Shown piece by piece: positions 25,443 through 48,390 of a stretch of 64,000 nt of DNA. The stretch spans positions 8,976,501 to 9,040,500 of the forward strand of contig NC_053415.1 of NCBI RefSeq assembly GCF_016859285.1. Direction: 5' to 3'. The notes below the pieces were generated by a model. The model did no database searches. It was given only the letters and a program-made list of their open reading frames with translations, and was not told the origin of the DNA. How positions within the stretch are numbered: the first letter of the stretch is position 1; each line of letters opens with the position of its first letter. The position numbers were made by a program, and so were the translations under genes. This DNA comes from Xiphias gladius. Lineage: Eukaryota; Chordata; Actinopteri; Istiophoriformes; Xiphiidae.

Positions 25443-27310
25443 TATATGCTCTGAGTAAAACAAAGGAAAGAGCAGGCTCCAATTCTTGTCTTCATATCAG
25501 ATCTCTTCAAATCCTCTATGTTGCTACCTCCCAGGAGACAAAGTCCACTGAATTCACATGCAGTACAATGCAAGCACTAACATAATTCATTACATTTTTC
25601 TTTTGATTAAATCTTTAACAACAGTCCACTAGCACACAGGGACTACCATAATGCTAGCAGTTTTAATATGGTTATTCAAAGTAAAATGGGAAGTTTATTG
25701 TGCATTATTATCATCCTGCATTATACATCTTTTCACATCTTTATTATTCATTCAAATGTCTTAAAGAAGTTGCCGGTCTGGAGAGGCCTACCGTTCAGAA
25801 AAATGCCAAGTGAAGTGAGAGGCATCGATTGTATCTATGGCAATGACTGACATCTGAAGTACGATTTCATAGCCTGTTCCGTCCCCTCACAGCTCAGCTT
25901 CGGTGCACATTTAATGTTATAATGGTGTGCGCTTCAGACACGTCATAGTTCATATGACTGATCATTGCAGTTCACTTGTCTGGAAGGCTGATGTTAACAT
26001 TCAGGAAAAAGCCATTTTACAGACTCTGCATTTGTTTCTATTGGTGCTGTTTACTCATCTTTTATTCTTCAGTGAATTGTACTATATGGTAGGAAAGCAC
26101 ACTAAATTCCCGATCGCATAATGTTGAGTGTAATGGAAAATTTCCCCATATAAAGATAAAACAAAAGTCAAGCCCTGGAGACACGTAGTGCAGGGGTAAA
26201 AACTAATGATTTTTTTTTCACTCCAGTAAATATTGCTCCAAAAGAAACAGAGAGGGGGAATTTCACCTGCACACATAGCAGGTGTAATATTTAACATTTT
26301 ATTTGAAAAGGCCTGCTTTCCGTAAATGCAAGGCCCCGACAGTATTCAGACTTCTGCTTTGAGGGGGAAATTGCCCCCATTATTAGTAGGTGACCTAGTG
26401 CCATAGGTTACTGTGGTTACATTAAAGCAGTTGTTATTTCGAAAACCACATTACAAAACACCCTGTGTATCCTGCTGGAACACATCCAGAGAAGTACTGG
26501 GAGTTTGTTTGCCTGGCAGGGAGTACCTCAATAAATAATTGTCAACTGGATGTGACCCGGCAGGACAGGCAAGGTCTGACTGGGTATTTATGACCATGGG
26601 GTGGAATGGTGTGAAAAACAGTACGTGTTATTCTTTGTCAAAGAATACCTTTTGGATCACAGTTTTTGTACAATCTTGGTAATGCTGGAGTACGCCAGAA
26701 CAATAACAAGCCAGACTAGATCCTAAAGAAAATATGGATATGCATTTGTAATAATAGGTAGTATGTAGGAATAGTAAATTTAGCAATTTATGCAATATAG
26801 TGAGTTTTTAAAATGTTACTTTTGTGACCTTTAGAAAATATATTTTAGGAAATACATATCAATTTCATTTAAAGAAATTTGTTGTACATCATAGGTAGTG
26901 TAAATTTGTAGTGCATTATTTTGGGTTCACTTTTAAATTTCAATCCATCTGACACAGACCAATCCACTGGTACTGTTTGTTCTCAATTTTAACAGTTAAA
27001 CTTACCAGTTTTAAAATTGTTAATAATTCACCTGAGTAAGAAACATTTGTCAGTGATAGCAGTAGGTCCTACTCAAAAAAAAGGTATATTTTTTGGACAT
27101 TATTCACTTTCATTTAAAATGTATTTTATAAACAAAAAGTAAACATGTCCTAACCACTTTTGTATAAGAAAGACATTGATTTAATTTGAAAAGTCGTTTT
27201 GAAACACAAAAATAGTCAGAAAACCGAGGGGGTAAACATTGTTTTTTTTACAGCACTGAGAAGAAGTGGTTTTTGTGCCAGAGTGTAATGAGAGCAATGA
27301 GAGAAAATGG

Positions 27311-27316
27311 TTTATT
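27311..27316 (-). terminator. gtf2e1: Probable gtf2e1 polyadenylation signal
   Basis: AATAAA on the minus strand lies about 390 bases downstream of the gtf2e1 stop codon. This would give a 3' UTR of roughly 0.4 kb that includes a GT/CA microsatellite just after the stop (about 27681-27710). Confidence 0.5.
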
Positions 27317-27708
27317 TTTACAAAGTGAATACAATTTAGGAAAAAAACCCAACAAAAACTGCATTCAAAATTATATTCTCCCCCCAAAAAAAAAAAAAAG
27401 ATCCACAAAACTGACACTTTGTGCACAAACTGCAGCTGGTCAGCACCCTTCTGATTTGGTGGCTTTCAAAAATTCCCTGGACAGAATACTACAAGTGCGA
27501 TCATTTAGGCAACACTGTCAAACCATGTCCTTGGTCCTTATAACGCAGGAGCATGAAGCTGACTGTCAATACTTATTGAGCAGCATCTTGTTTTCCATCT
27601 TGATAAGTTGTGTCCACAGAAATGTCCTCCGATAACACCACTGACAATGTGAAACAGCAGAAGCATGTATTTGGGAAATAGTGTGTGTGTGTAAGTGTGT
27701 GTGTGTGT

Positions 27709-38099
<10,391 letters not shown>

Positions 38100-38104
38100 C
38101 TTCT

Positions 38105-39250
38105 GCTGTGGAGAGAAATGAAACCTCTGAAAAGGCTGAAATGCAGTCGTCTTGTGTAAAAGATCTGAGACAGCAGGCGGGAACCTTTGGGAAGCAATGC
38201 TGGGGGGGAGTGCCAGAGACTTCGTTGAGCATAAATCAGTAGGTAAGTAACCTTAATCACTGAAGGCTTTGGAGGGAGTTTAAGTACAATTTAGATGGAA
38301 ATGAAAAAATATATATTGAGCAGCATTAATACACTGAGGGAAATCTGAAGGGAGACAAGATCATATTTTTCGAATAACCTTCATTTTCCTTTACTCAATC
38401 CTTTCCCTGAACGGGGTTTGCTTGAACGCAATACTTCTGCTAAAGTGGTGAACAACTTTTAAATTAACGGATTCCCAGTCTCTTTGTGCTTACATATACG
38501 GAGTGGTGGCTTAAACCCACAGATTACACTGACGGTTAAACTGACTGCTGGATTGTGGCAATTTAACTTAATGCTATCTTGACGTTAGCTAACTCGAACA
38601 AAAGACAAATACCAGTGGTTAGCACTACGCTTGGCTGTAACTACTGGTGCGGACACTGTAGTTGGCGAGTAACTTTATAACATTAGTCGATTTACCAGCA
38701 GACTATTATCTTAAATTATCTTTACTTTAAGGTTACCGATGCTACCTTACGTTAACTAAACTTGCAGCCAACATTAGGTTAGTTTTTAGAAAACCGTTTG
38801 CCAGTTAACATGTATCTTACCCGACTATCTTTATGGTCCACCAATACGTTAGCGTACAGCCAACGCTTTCCTAAGTCATTTCAGAGTAAACGCTAAATTG
38901 GTCTCAAACACACTCAGCTAAAACGCACGCATTTCTACAACTCAAGCTTTAAGCTGCTAGGTCAGCTAGCATGCTTTCATGACTTCTTTTTTTTTTTTCA
39001 TAAGAAAGCCCCGGAAAGAAAACCAATACCAATACTGAAACGAAATGTTTTACTAAATTCCAATTGGCCGACCTGTAAAATTTGCACTCCATAGCCAATA
39101 GAGGTAAAATAATGTTGATTGATATACAGTTTAACCAATGGCTGTGCTTTTTTTTTTCCCAGCCCGAGTAATTTCTCTGAACCAATCAGATTAGACATTG
39201 CAAAAGGGGTTTCCACTGTTTTCTTCCGGGACGCTGCTGTCAACCGAAAA
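38105..39250. promoter_or_regulatory. Shared gtf2e1/rabl3 head-to-head promoter
   Basis: The start codons of gtf2e1 (minus, 38099) and rabl3 (plus, 39251) are 1.15 kb apart and diverge. The rabl3-proximal part carries CCAAT boxes at 39023, 39029, 39060 (palindromic CCAATTGG), 39095, 39135 and 39182, a pattern that fits NF-Y-driven, TATA-less bidirectional promoters. The gtf2e1 non-coding first exon should start within this stretch. I cannot fix its donor. Confidence 0.7.
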
Positions 39251-42200
39251 ATGGCTTCTCTTGACAGAGTAAAAGTATTAGTTTTAGGAGATTCCGGTAA
39301 GTCAAGTGACAATTTCGCAATTCAGACTCTATATATAACCTCTTTGCCTATTTTATTAACACATTTGTTTGGTTTGGACAAAGGGCGCCCAGTTAAAAAC
39401 TCCTCTAATCTTTAATAAAGGAACCTAAACTCTTTTCGGTCCGTTTCAGTTGCTCTGTAAACCTGCATACCTTGCGCAAAGTAACTGCAATGTCCACTGG
39501 TAAATTCAGGATCACAGGTGCAATCATTGCACCTGTTATGGTTTGGTCACACTCGTCAGTGCCGACCTAGGTACTTCATTCGCGCGTAAGAAGGCTGCTT
39601 GGTATAGGACGAATCATCACCAAAATTTGAAATTTTATAGATATATAATTCCCGAATTAAAGGGTGACACTGAATAGCTCATTAAATATATTTATCAATG
39701 TTCTACAAGGCATGTGTTTTGATGGAAACGAAGAATATTTTACACTGACATATTTTTTCAATGGAGGCTTGTTATCATTATATGAACTCGAACCACGTCT
39801 TCATCGTCTTGCAGTCAGTAGTGGCAGTAGTAATTGTATAGCCTTACATCAAGACATGGATGTTACTGAATGTGTCTCCTTGTGACTAGGAGTCATTGCC
39901 TGAGTATTTATTAGGCCCACCAAAACTGTCAATCATCTACCCATATTTGTTGTTTTTCGCAGGGGTGGGCAAATCATCCTTGGTCCATCTTCTATGTCAG
40001 AATCAGGTGTTAGGAAATCCATCATGGACTGTTGGTTGCTCTGTGGATGTACGGGTAAGCAGGCTGAACATCCAAATTTACAAAATGTATTTGAGATAGA
40101 ATCTAAACTGATGCAGCTGGACTTTTTTTTCAATTAGCCTTAGATGAACTAAATATACTTCATACAACAATCTTTTAAATAACAACATTTGTAAAGTTTT
40201 AAAATGTTGGAACCATAGTTTGTCTAAAAAGTAAGATCAGACACTTAATACACTAACTTTACAATATACTGTATGCTTAATGTCAGTCTAATATATGATT
40301 TGACACTATCATGCTAGATAAAAATGAGTACAGCACTTAAATGTTACAGATGCTCTACAGGATTAAAATAATTGAGGGGTTGACATAATCATTCTACTAC
40401 AGGTTCAGGACTATAAGGAGGGAACCCCAGAGGAGAAAACCTACTACATTGAACTCTGGGATGTTGGAGGATCTGTGGGCAGTGCCAGCAGTGTCAAAAG
40501 CACCAGAGCGGTCTTCTACAATTCAGTTAATGGTAAAGTTGATTTCATATGATTATTTAAACAATTCTAAAATCACAAGGACTATTATTCAGGTATATTC
40601 TTTTATTTTCTGGATTATTTTAGGAATTATATTGGTACATGATTTGACAAATAAGAAATCCTCTCAGAATGTTTACCGCTGGTCACTAGAAGCTTTGAAC
40701 AAGGATTCCTCTCCAACAGGAGTTATTGTCTCAAATGGGTGAGTAGACATGTGTTTTTTGTATTGTTTGTTTCTTGTTTATTTTTTATACACACAAACAC
40801 AGTTGTCAAAAATGAACATACTGATACTCAAAACGTTAGTTACCAGGGAGTTCAGTCATGTTTTTTCTCCCCGCAGTGACTATGATAGAGAGCAGTTTGC
40901 TGAGAACCCCGTGCCTTTGCTGCTAATTGGCACCAAGTTTGACCAGATCCCAGAGAACAAACGCAATGAAGTTCTCAACCGAACAGCCTTCCTCTCTGAA
41001 GACTTCAATGCAGAGGAGATCAATCTCGTAAGTTAACTTTTTCATTCCTACAAGCTCTGACCATAAGGCACTTTCAGACATGGAATCTGTAACATTGCTG
41101 GCTTCATCTGTGTGTTAAAGCAATAGCTTTTTGGCATTCAAACATAGGTCTCCGTTAAGGCATGTTCCAAAAAAACATTGGTCAACTATAACAACACCGT
41201 TACAAATAAAGCTACAATGCATGTGTGGTATTTGGCATCTGGTACAAGAAAGAGAGTGAAAAGTTCCCTTTCCTTCTGACCATAGTGGAAATACTGCTGG
41301 TGAACTGGTGAAGTCAATGTTTGAAGGATTGTAGCTGCAAAATTGAATAGTTTTGACTGACTCAGAAATTACTTCTCTCAAATTCCCAAGGGTTTTCTCA
41401 CAAAATAGAAAAGTATATCTATTTGCCTTATAAATAGGATTGATGGATCTACAGTAGCTTTATGTGGTCTAACTTTTTTAAAGTGTCATGGTTATTTTTG
41501 GATATAACCTTGCTCATTACATAATGTGGCAGCTCATCTGTGCAGGAAAAAAAAATCTCCTTGGGTTGATTACCCAACGGTAAAAAAAAAAAAAAAAAAA
41601 AAAAATCAAACCTCTGTGTTATAATCGGTCACAAAAACAGAAAATCAAAGAGACCTATAGTAACATTGTAGCCCCTATGTGTATGATTTGAAAATGGTGG
41701 TTTCGAAGAAGACACCATGGCAGACAGCAATACCTGCCAATTTTACGTCAGAAATGTTGATTTTTTTTTTTTTTTTTGCAAACAAAAAAATTATCCCATC
41801 AGAACAATTTGAAAGAATACATCATCACTCACATATTCTACACATAAAGCTGTAAGATTTAACCTGAGAAAGACAAGACTCACTTTCTTTGAGGTTTGTG
41901 GCTGATTTGCTATTTTGTTTTCACAGGACTGCACCAACCCACGATATCTTGCTGCAGGTACATCAAATGCAGTGAAGCTTAGCAGGTTTTTTGACAAGGT
42001 GAGAAAGCCAGAGTTCTGTAATGCGACGTGCAGTTATTTCCTGTTTCTGTAGAGAGTGTCTTTACAATAAGTACAGTATGGACAGGAGAATGTTATTTAT
42101 ACTGTATATATACTATATATAAAAATGTGGTTGTTTTGCTCAAATCACAGTGTTATATTGAGAGAAGTGGGGTATTTATATTTTTTGATGGTGAATTAAA

Positions 42201-42778
42201 TGTCAAAGTGAATATGACAGTATATAAAATTCCAAAATAACAACTTTGACGTCACCACATAGGCCTAGTTTAAAAGTGAACCATAGTTACATAATGATAG
42301 CCATTTAAGGATACTTGTTAATTTCCTGTATCATTGTGTTACCTAATTTGTAACCCGTGTCTGACACGATTTGGCAATCAAGTTGGTATCTTCAAAAATT
42401 TGTAAAAATACAAAGTTCCCTCCTTCAGTCAATGTGGCTATGCGAGTATGGTAATAAGATTTACTCAAAAATCTTAACCTATCTCTTAACAGGTAATAGA
42501 GAAGAGATATTTCACAAGAGATCCAAGTCAGGTGAGTTACACATGTCCAGGCTTTATTTCTGTTATAAAAACAAGATTAAGAAATCACAATGTTGTAATT
42601 ATTTTGGTAAAAGGAAATTTTAACCCAAAAATCAGAATTCACTTGTGACTGATAAGGACTAAGGTGTAATTGTAAGGGGAGCTATTCCTTTAAACAACGC
42701 ATTCTTTCCCTTTCTCTGCAGATGACGGGTTTCACGGACAGAAAACGCTTCAACTTCAAAAGTTTGCACTATGACTGA
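39251..42778 (+). CDS. rabl3: Rab-like protein 3 (atypical small GTPase)
   Basis: RABL3 is a small GTPase that lacks a prenylated tail; family studies link it to lymphoid development and to prenylation of KRAS. Exons are 39251-39296, 39963-40054, 40403-40532, 40624-40738, 40877-41027, 41927-41998, 42493-42531 and 42722-42778. All have GT-AG introns, and together they give 702 bases, or 233 aa (human 236). The P-loop GDSGVGKSS occupies residues 13-21 and is split by intron 1. The switch II region is WDVGG at 65-69. The guanine-specificity motif is TKFD at 147-150 instead of NKxD, as expected for this family. The C-terminus, KSLHYD, has no cysteine to prenylate. The start is ATG in an AAAATGG context, just after the CCAAT-rich promoter. 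The last exon faces the protease gene tail to tail. Confidence 0.97.
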
Positions 42779-43267
42779 CAAGGCCTGAATGCTACAGCTG
42801 CGGTCTAGGTTTAATCATAGTGCATGTGGGCTTTTACACCACAACCATCACACTCACTGAAACACTTTCTGTATCTGTACTCCCTTTGCCCACCACTGTT
42901 AAACTGCCATTTCTCCCATATGCTATTCAGTCTAAAAGAATTTTCATCCGAACACACAAAAAAGTAGAATTTTTAAATGACTTAAATGTAAATATTTACA
43001 TGGTTGACAAAACATCACACATGAGTTTTGCAAAAAGGAAATGAAGCTTATTTCAGAAATGAAGGGACATGCTGTAGCACGATGATGTGAAAGGACATAG
43101 GCACATGTTATAAATGTACAGTGAGATTTTGTGTTAAACTACTCAATTTCCACAATTCTTTAATGCCAGATTTTTTCAGTACAAGGAAATGTGCTGTTTT
43201 TTCCCCATTTCTGTATGAACATTCACATATACCAGCTTCATTAATTCCTTTTTCAAACTAAAACCAG

Positions 43268-43273
43268 TTTATT
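43268..43273 (-). terminator. Probable polyadenylation signal of the granzyme-like gene
   Basis: AATAAA on the minus strand lies 73 bases past the TAA stop of the protease. It is also within about 500 bases of the rabl3 stop on the other strand, so the two transcripts probably end close together or overlap. Confidence 0.5.
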
Positions 43274-43345
43274 AAGCCGTGTTATTTAATAAGCAGAAAG
43301 GGCAATATTCACAGCCTCTTAATAGTGGCTTATGCAACATTCCCC

Positions 43346-45007
43346 TTATCTCTGCATGATTTTGTTAATCCAGGGAAGAAAGAAATTTATTTTAGTGAAG
43401 ACATGAGGATACTTGGGATTATTACAATCATCTTTGAAAGTAAAAGCTGTTATACCATGAGGCTTGTTGTTGCAGATGAGTGGTCCGCCAGAATCACCCT
43501 AGGAAAAAGGCAACAAATAGACTTGATTGAGTAGTCTGTGGAAAGATGATAATTGTTTTTCATAAATAAAAGAAAATAGTTTGTGAACTTTCTGTTGTCA
43601 GCAGCATTATTAGTGTATTTTGTTGTATGTAATGGTTGGTTGCTTATTTGCTGGTCTGCTTCAAATACTGTTTAATTACCTGGCAAACTCCTCCCTTCTT
43701 TTTGTCAAACTTGGTGCATATCATCCTATCTGTGTTGAAGTAGTCTTGCCATATTCTTTTGCACTCAAAGCTGAATTGAATCTTCTCTGTGGTTTCCTTC
43801 AGTACATTTGAGGGAGGCTCCTGGTTTCCAGTTTTGCCCCAGCCAGCAACGACACAGTTAACATTGGCGGGGGTTTTCCCATTTTTCTTAGGTAATCCAA
43901 TGGGCTTCACATACTTGTTCATTGTGGCTTTGTTTTTTAACTGTGAAAGAGAACAGAGCGAAGTTGGAAATCACAACAGATATAAAGCGTTTACTTCATC
44001 AGTTGTTTTGCAATTTACTGTATTTCATGAAACAGTTTACCCATCTGTCAGACATCACAGTGCGTGTGTTTGTGTATGTGTGTGTTGATCTGTCCTCTTA
44101 AAGCAACATTGAGTTTTTAGGCAAAGCAATTCGCCCCCACATCCTCACCAGCTTCAGTGCAAATGTGTGAAATCATGTAGTGCATCTTTAACGCCACATC
44201 AGACATGGTGAAAAAATGAACTGAAATGATAACCTCACCCACATTGTACAAAATATTTTTAAGAGAAACTGATTTCAGTTAACACACAAGATCAGCTTTG
44301 ATATGGACTTTTACACAATTTTACTTTACCTTAAGCAGCATAATGTCATAATCCTGTTTTCCGTTGTAATTTGGATGTTGATGGTAGTCAGCCACTTGGA
44401 TCTTTTGCTGACTTTTTTCAAACTTGCTTATGTATTGTGCCCCTAGTACCACTGTCATGCGCTGATGTCTTTCAAATCAGAGAACAAATAATAACAAAAT
44501 ATTTTATTTATGCTTAACTTTTTACACTTTAAAAGGGACTTAAAGAAAACAACAGCTGTGAATAATTCGTACGTATGATTTTACATTTATGCAAAGTAAA
44601 CTCACTGTTTGCAGTGTGCTGCAGTTAGAACAAAGTCCTCTCGAATAAGTATCCCACCACATGAGTGGTTTCCATTAAACTGGAGAGATGCCATGTAGGG
44701 TCTGGAGTGAGGCTTTGAAACCTTACCACCTACTATTCCACTCTCAGTAGCCACTTACATGAGGAGGGAAGGTAAATTATTATACAGATTACAAAATACA
44801 AAATCCTCAGCCACCAAATTCGTTTTATCATTACGGAGCAAAAAAGAAACCTAATCTCTTAAAAACTGTAAAAAAATAAAACCTGCTATTATTATAAAGT
44901 TATTTATATTCAATTCTTCCAGTAATAATTTTGAAAACGAATTTCAGCATCTTACCCGCTAGAGAGAACACCTGAAAGACAAATATAATGCAGAATGTTT
45001 GTGTCAT
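43346..45007 (-). CDS. Granzyme-like (hematopoietic-type) chymotrypsin-family serine protease
   Basis: Five exons lie on the minus strand: 45007-44956, 44753-44606, 44468-44330, 43940-43680 and 43498-43346. They total 753 bases, or 250 aa, with the exon plan of granzymes and mast-cell proteases. Residues 1-17 are a hydrophobic signal peptide. A short pro-segment, TESG, precedes the mature N-terminus IVGG at 23-26. The catalytic triad is His64 (TAAHC), Asp108 (DIMLL) and Ser203 (GDSGGP). PHSRPYM at 32-38 is typical of leukocyte granule proteases. Gly, not Lys or Arg, precedes the mature Ile, so activation by a dipeptidyl peptidase or similar is likelier than by trypsin. The position equivalent to 189 is Gly, so trypsin-like specificity is not expected. 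It is probably stored in immune-cell granules. I cannot choose between granzyme, duodenase and mast-cell protease names. Confidence 0.9.
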
Positions 45008-45065
45008 GGTCGTTGCACTGAAGTAAAAGCTGAAGAGTCTGGCCGGAAGCAAACCCTCTGCCACC

Positions 45066-45072
45066 TTTTATA
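45066..45072 (-). promoter_or_regulatory. TATA box of the granzyme-like gene
   Basis: TATAAAA on the minus strand lies about 60 bases upstream of the start codon, leaving room for a 5' UTR of some 30 bases. It fits a short, strongly initiated, tissue-restricted transcript. Confidence 0.65.
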
Positions 45073-45079
45073 GCCCCCC

Positions 45080-48000
45080 TTCCAGCTCCCACTACAGAAA
45101 CTTTGTGGGCAGGTGTCAAAATCAGTTATGAACTGCAACATGCGTGAGGCCCCTTTACAAAATCAGATAAAACTTTCAATGCGTCATTTGAGTTGGCACA
45201 CATTTTAAATCATCAATAATCTAAATGTGTAGAACTGTTTCTGTTTCATTGGGCCTTTACATGTGGAAATTTGGTTTTGTGTTACAGCCACAAAAAAAAA
45301 AGTCCATAGTTACATAATCATAGTTTTAATTCTCATACTTGACTGATTCTGTGTCTGTTGTCTGTTGAATACCTTTACTCTAAATGAAGGGCATAAAGGT
45401 AAGAGGTAAAAGGTCAATTGGAAACTGTGCGTTAGGGCCATATCAACCACAATGCGAACAAAGGTATTCACACCTCCCACACTAACCTGCACACACAATG
45501 TCGTTATTTCTATCCCCTGCGTTTCTTCCTAGACAAAATTAATATGATCGTTTTTCAAAAGACAGACTTGCATGTCAGCCTTTTGCTGTAGAGATCAGGG
45601 ACAGTTTTTATATCCAGTGTTAGTAGATGCTGTAAGCAAACTGAGTCTTTTGAAGTACTCTACTGACCCTGATTAGCTAAGGACTTGTCTGCTGGAGGTG
45701 TTTGCAGGACTAAGTTGTCCTTGGAGACTCTGTGGATTTCTGGACCTCGATGTGATATCTGGAGGTTGATTAGAAGTCCATTTAAGCCATTAATACTAGT
45801 TCTTAATATTTGATGTTTTTTTTAAAACCAATCAACAACCATTAAGTTAGCATTTACTGAAATTGTGGGCAGTTGTACGCCTCGAAATACTAGGCCACAG
45901 ACTTAGTCCTAGAATTTGGGGGAATGGTGTCCAATTAACCCTTTACTCAAGTGTCTTTTTGATAAACTACAATGGCTTGAGAACTATTAAACATAAGAAC
46001 AAAAAAGAAGAAATGGCTTTATAAGGAAGCTGTAAAGCCTCATACTGTGTATCCTATTCTTTCTAGTGTCTGACACTAGATGGAAGCATTTTAGTGTTCA
46101 TGAGATACACTTAAGAAAGAAGTTGTTATGCCCAGTCCTCATATAGACATCTGGTAAAAGTTTTACTTGTCTGTATTTATGAGGATGGCTATGACATAAG
46201 TCGCAATTATAACCCCCAGTGGTCTTTGTAGAGCTCTCTTGTTACCAGGTACAATAGTGTGATGGCAGGTCCAAAAATTCATTTGACTTTTATGATGAAG
46301 TTGAAGATATATGCTATTGCTTACCACTGAGTCTTCAGAAGAAGAACTTAATACGACTGTAGTGAATTATGATATAAACTCACATTTAAGAAAAATCTGA
46401 TGAATAGTAGTCACCACTTAGAAAACGTTCTAGCAAGGTTATTAAGAGATTCCATAGTGGTGCTTCATTGTCCTTTCAGGTAACTGAATGCGAGTAATTC
46501 TCATGTCTTTGCACCCTCAGGAAGGGTAATTTGGCCCTCACCTGCAGTCAAACTGAAACATATACGAAGGCTTCGTACAACAAGCATCATCTTTCATTTG
46601 TCATCTTTTGATGTCCAATGGACGACACTTAATATGACAGTATTGTTAAATGTAGCTGGGTGAAATGATGAAAAGGAAACATTTCGGATATATAAATATA
46701 ACTGAAACAGGCGACAAATCTAGCTTACTGTACAGCACCTTTTAGGATCACTACGGTCTTCTCATAGGCCACCTGTGCTGTTCGTACAATGCACATTTGT
46801 TAACAACAATTAATGCATAAACAGCCTCCTTAGGAACCGGAAGTCATGCACAATACTACTATAACTGTGGTTTCCACCGGCATGACCCGAACCTCTGCAA
46901 GGTAGCCAGAGAGGCGAGCCCGCACTGCAGAAGCTGCAGCCACTGTAGCATGCACATACAACAGACTAACAAATACCAGTACACTGGTGGGGTTGAATTC
47001 AGTAGCTAGTTAGAAGGGAGCAATATTCAAATTTCAACTGCTGCACCGCACTGTGGGCTAATGTGCATTCCTCACAATAATAAAGCTCACAACGAGCCAC
47101 TGGCAGTGGTGATGTTAATACTGAAAGTGACAACAGTCAAACGTCTGTTATGCAGTTTGTGTACTGTGTAACTATTAAAGGGCACAGATTTTAAGGTCTG
47201 GCACTGTTTCATCCATAAACTACCCTAATAACAGATTCTACTCACTGACAAGACATATCGTCTAAATTGCAATTTTGAGGCTTTCATGTTAAAGAACAAG
47301 AACAAGTTGAGGATGTAGTGGGCTCCAAGCTAGCACCTGTCAATGTTTAAATAAATAACTCAAAAATTATAGCAATATCAATACTTTTGAGACTACATTG
47401 CTGTCTGTGGATTTGTCTCCACAGGTAAGGGACAAAATGAGGTCCCGCAAAATACCCAAGGCATCACAAAGTGTGATAATTTTCCAGTTTTTCAAGGAAA
47501 AGGAGATTCATCAAAAATTACATGATTTTGCAGTCCATATGAAAATAGAGCATGTCCGAACATGTCATATGTTCTGGCTGCACCCTGAAATTTTTACATA
47601 TTTTCCTCCAATAGCGTGATGAATACCAAAGTTGATTTTGTTTTGCATCCTTTCAGCAATCTTCTTTTCTGATGTATGATGACAAACTTGCAGACACATT
47701 TTTTCATCTCTCTTCATGCAGTCCGAAAGAACATTTAACAGTGAGATTTCTCCGGTTTCTAGCTCCCAAGACGCAGCTTGCTCGGAGGGAGTGCAGGTAG
47801 ATTCTACTGACGTGAATACGAACCAGGTAAGATCCGAGATGACATCATTTCTTCCTCATTCACTGACTGGAGAGCTTCCCTGCAGCGTTGCACTCAGTTC
47901 TGCCAATTTACTGATGGAGCATAGGCTGAACTAAAGGTAGAAGGTAGAACGGAAGCTACAGTATATCCACACAGCTTCACCTGTTTTCATCATAGCAAAG

Positions 48001-48195
48001 GAGGCCAGGTCAGAGTGGAAACAAATTAAAGTGCTTAATAAACATTCACTAAGGGCAAGATAATAATTATCTGTTTGATGATCTACAGTATTTACACAGC
48101 TTCAGCTGACTGCCAACTCGCAGCAGCCTGAGGGTCTCAGATAAAACTGTGACTTAAAGGTCACTAGGTCAAAGTCTTGCATCGCTTTGTCAAAC
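45080..48195. other. Intergenic between protease and UGT, no firm gene
   Basis: No protein family is recognisable. One segment at 47722-47826 looks like a 35-codon internal exon on the plus strand: it has acceptor TTCATGCAG, an open phase-0 frame, and donor CCAG|GTAAGA. It has no identified neighbours, so I list it only as a possibility. Another acceptor-like CTCCACAG stands at 47424 before a short open frame. Confidence 0.35.
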
Positions 48196-48390
48196 AGATG
48201 TCAAACAACATAAACCAGACTTCAGTGGAAAAAAACTCAAATTCATAGTAAATGATCCACACCCACACCAAATTGTGATGGGTTCTTCCCTGGCGCACGC
48301 CCCGTCCCTCCGCCAAGTTCGCAGCAAATCAGTTTAGTAGCTTTTACGTAATGCTGCTGACAAATAAACAAACAAACCAACCAACAGACA
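48196..48390 (+). repeat. Dispersed fish retroelement-like repeat, copy 1 of 2
   Basis: It contains GATGGGTTCTTCCCTGGC, CCCCGTCCCTCCGCCAAGTT and GCAAATCAGTTTAGTAG. It ends in an A-rich CAAATAAACAAACAAACC tail, like the 3' end of a retroposed element. It shares all main blocks with 49516-49705 in the same orientation. Confidence 0.6.

Larger units (their letters stand above)
19059..27294. other. Intergenic, repeat-bearing, no gene seen
   Basis: Apart from the repeats listed separately, nothing here has exon structure or family similarity. A GGCAGG-rich low-complexity segment lies at about 19530-19760, and a C14 run at about 24909-24922. AT-rich sequence fills 26750-27180. Confidence 0.45.
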
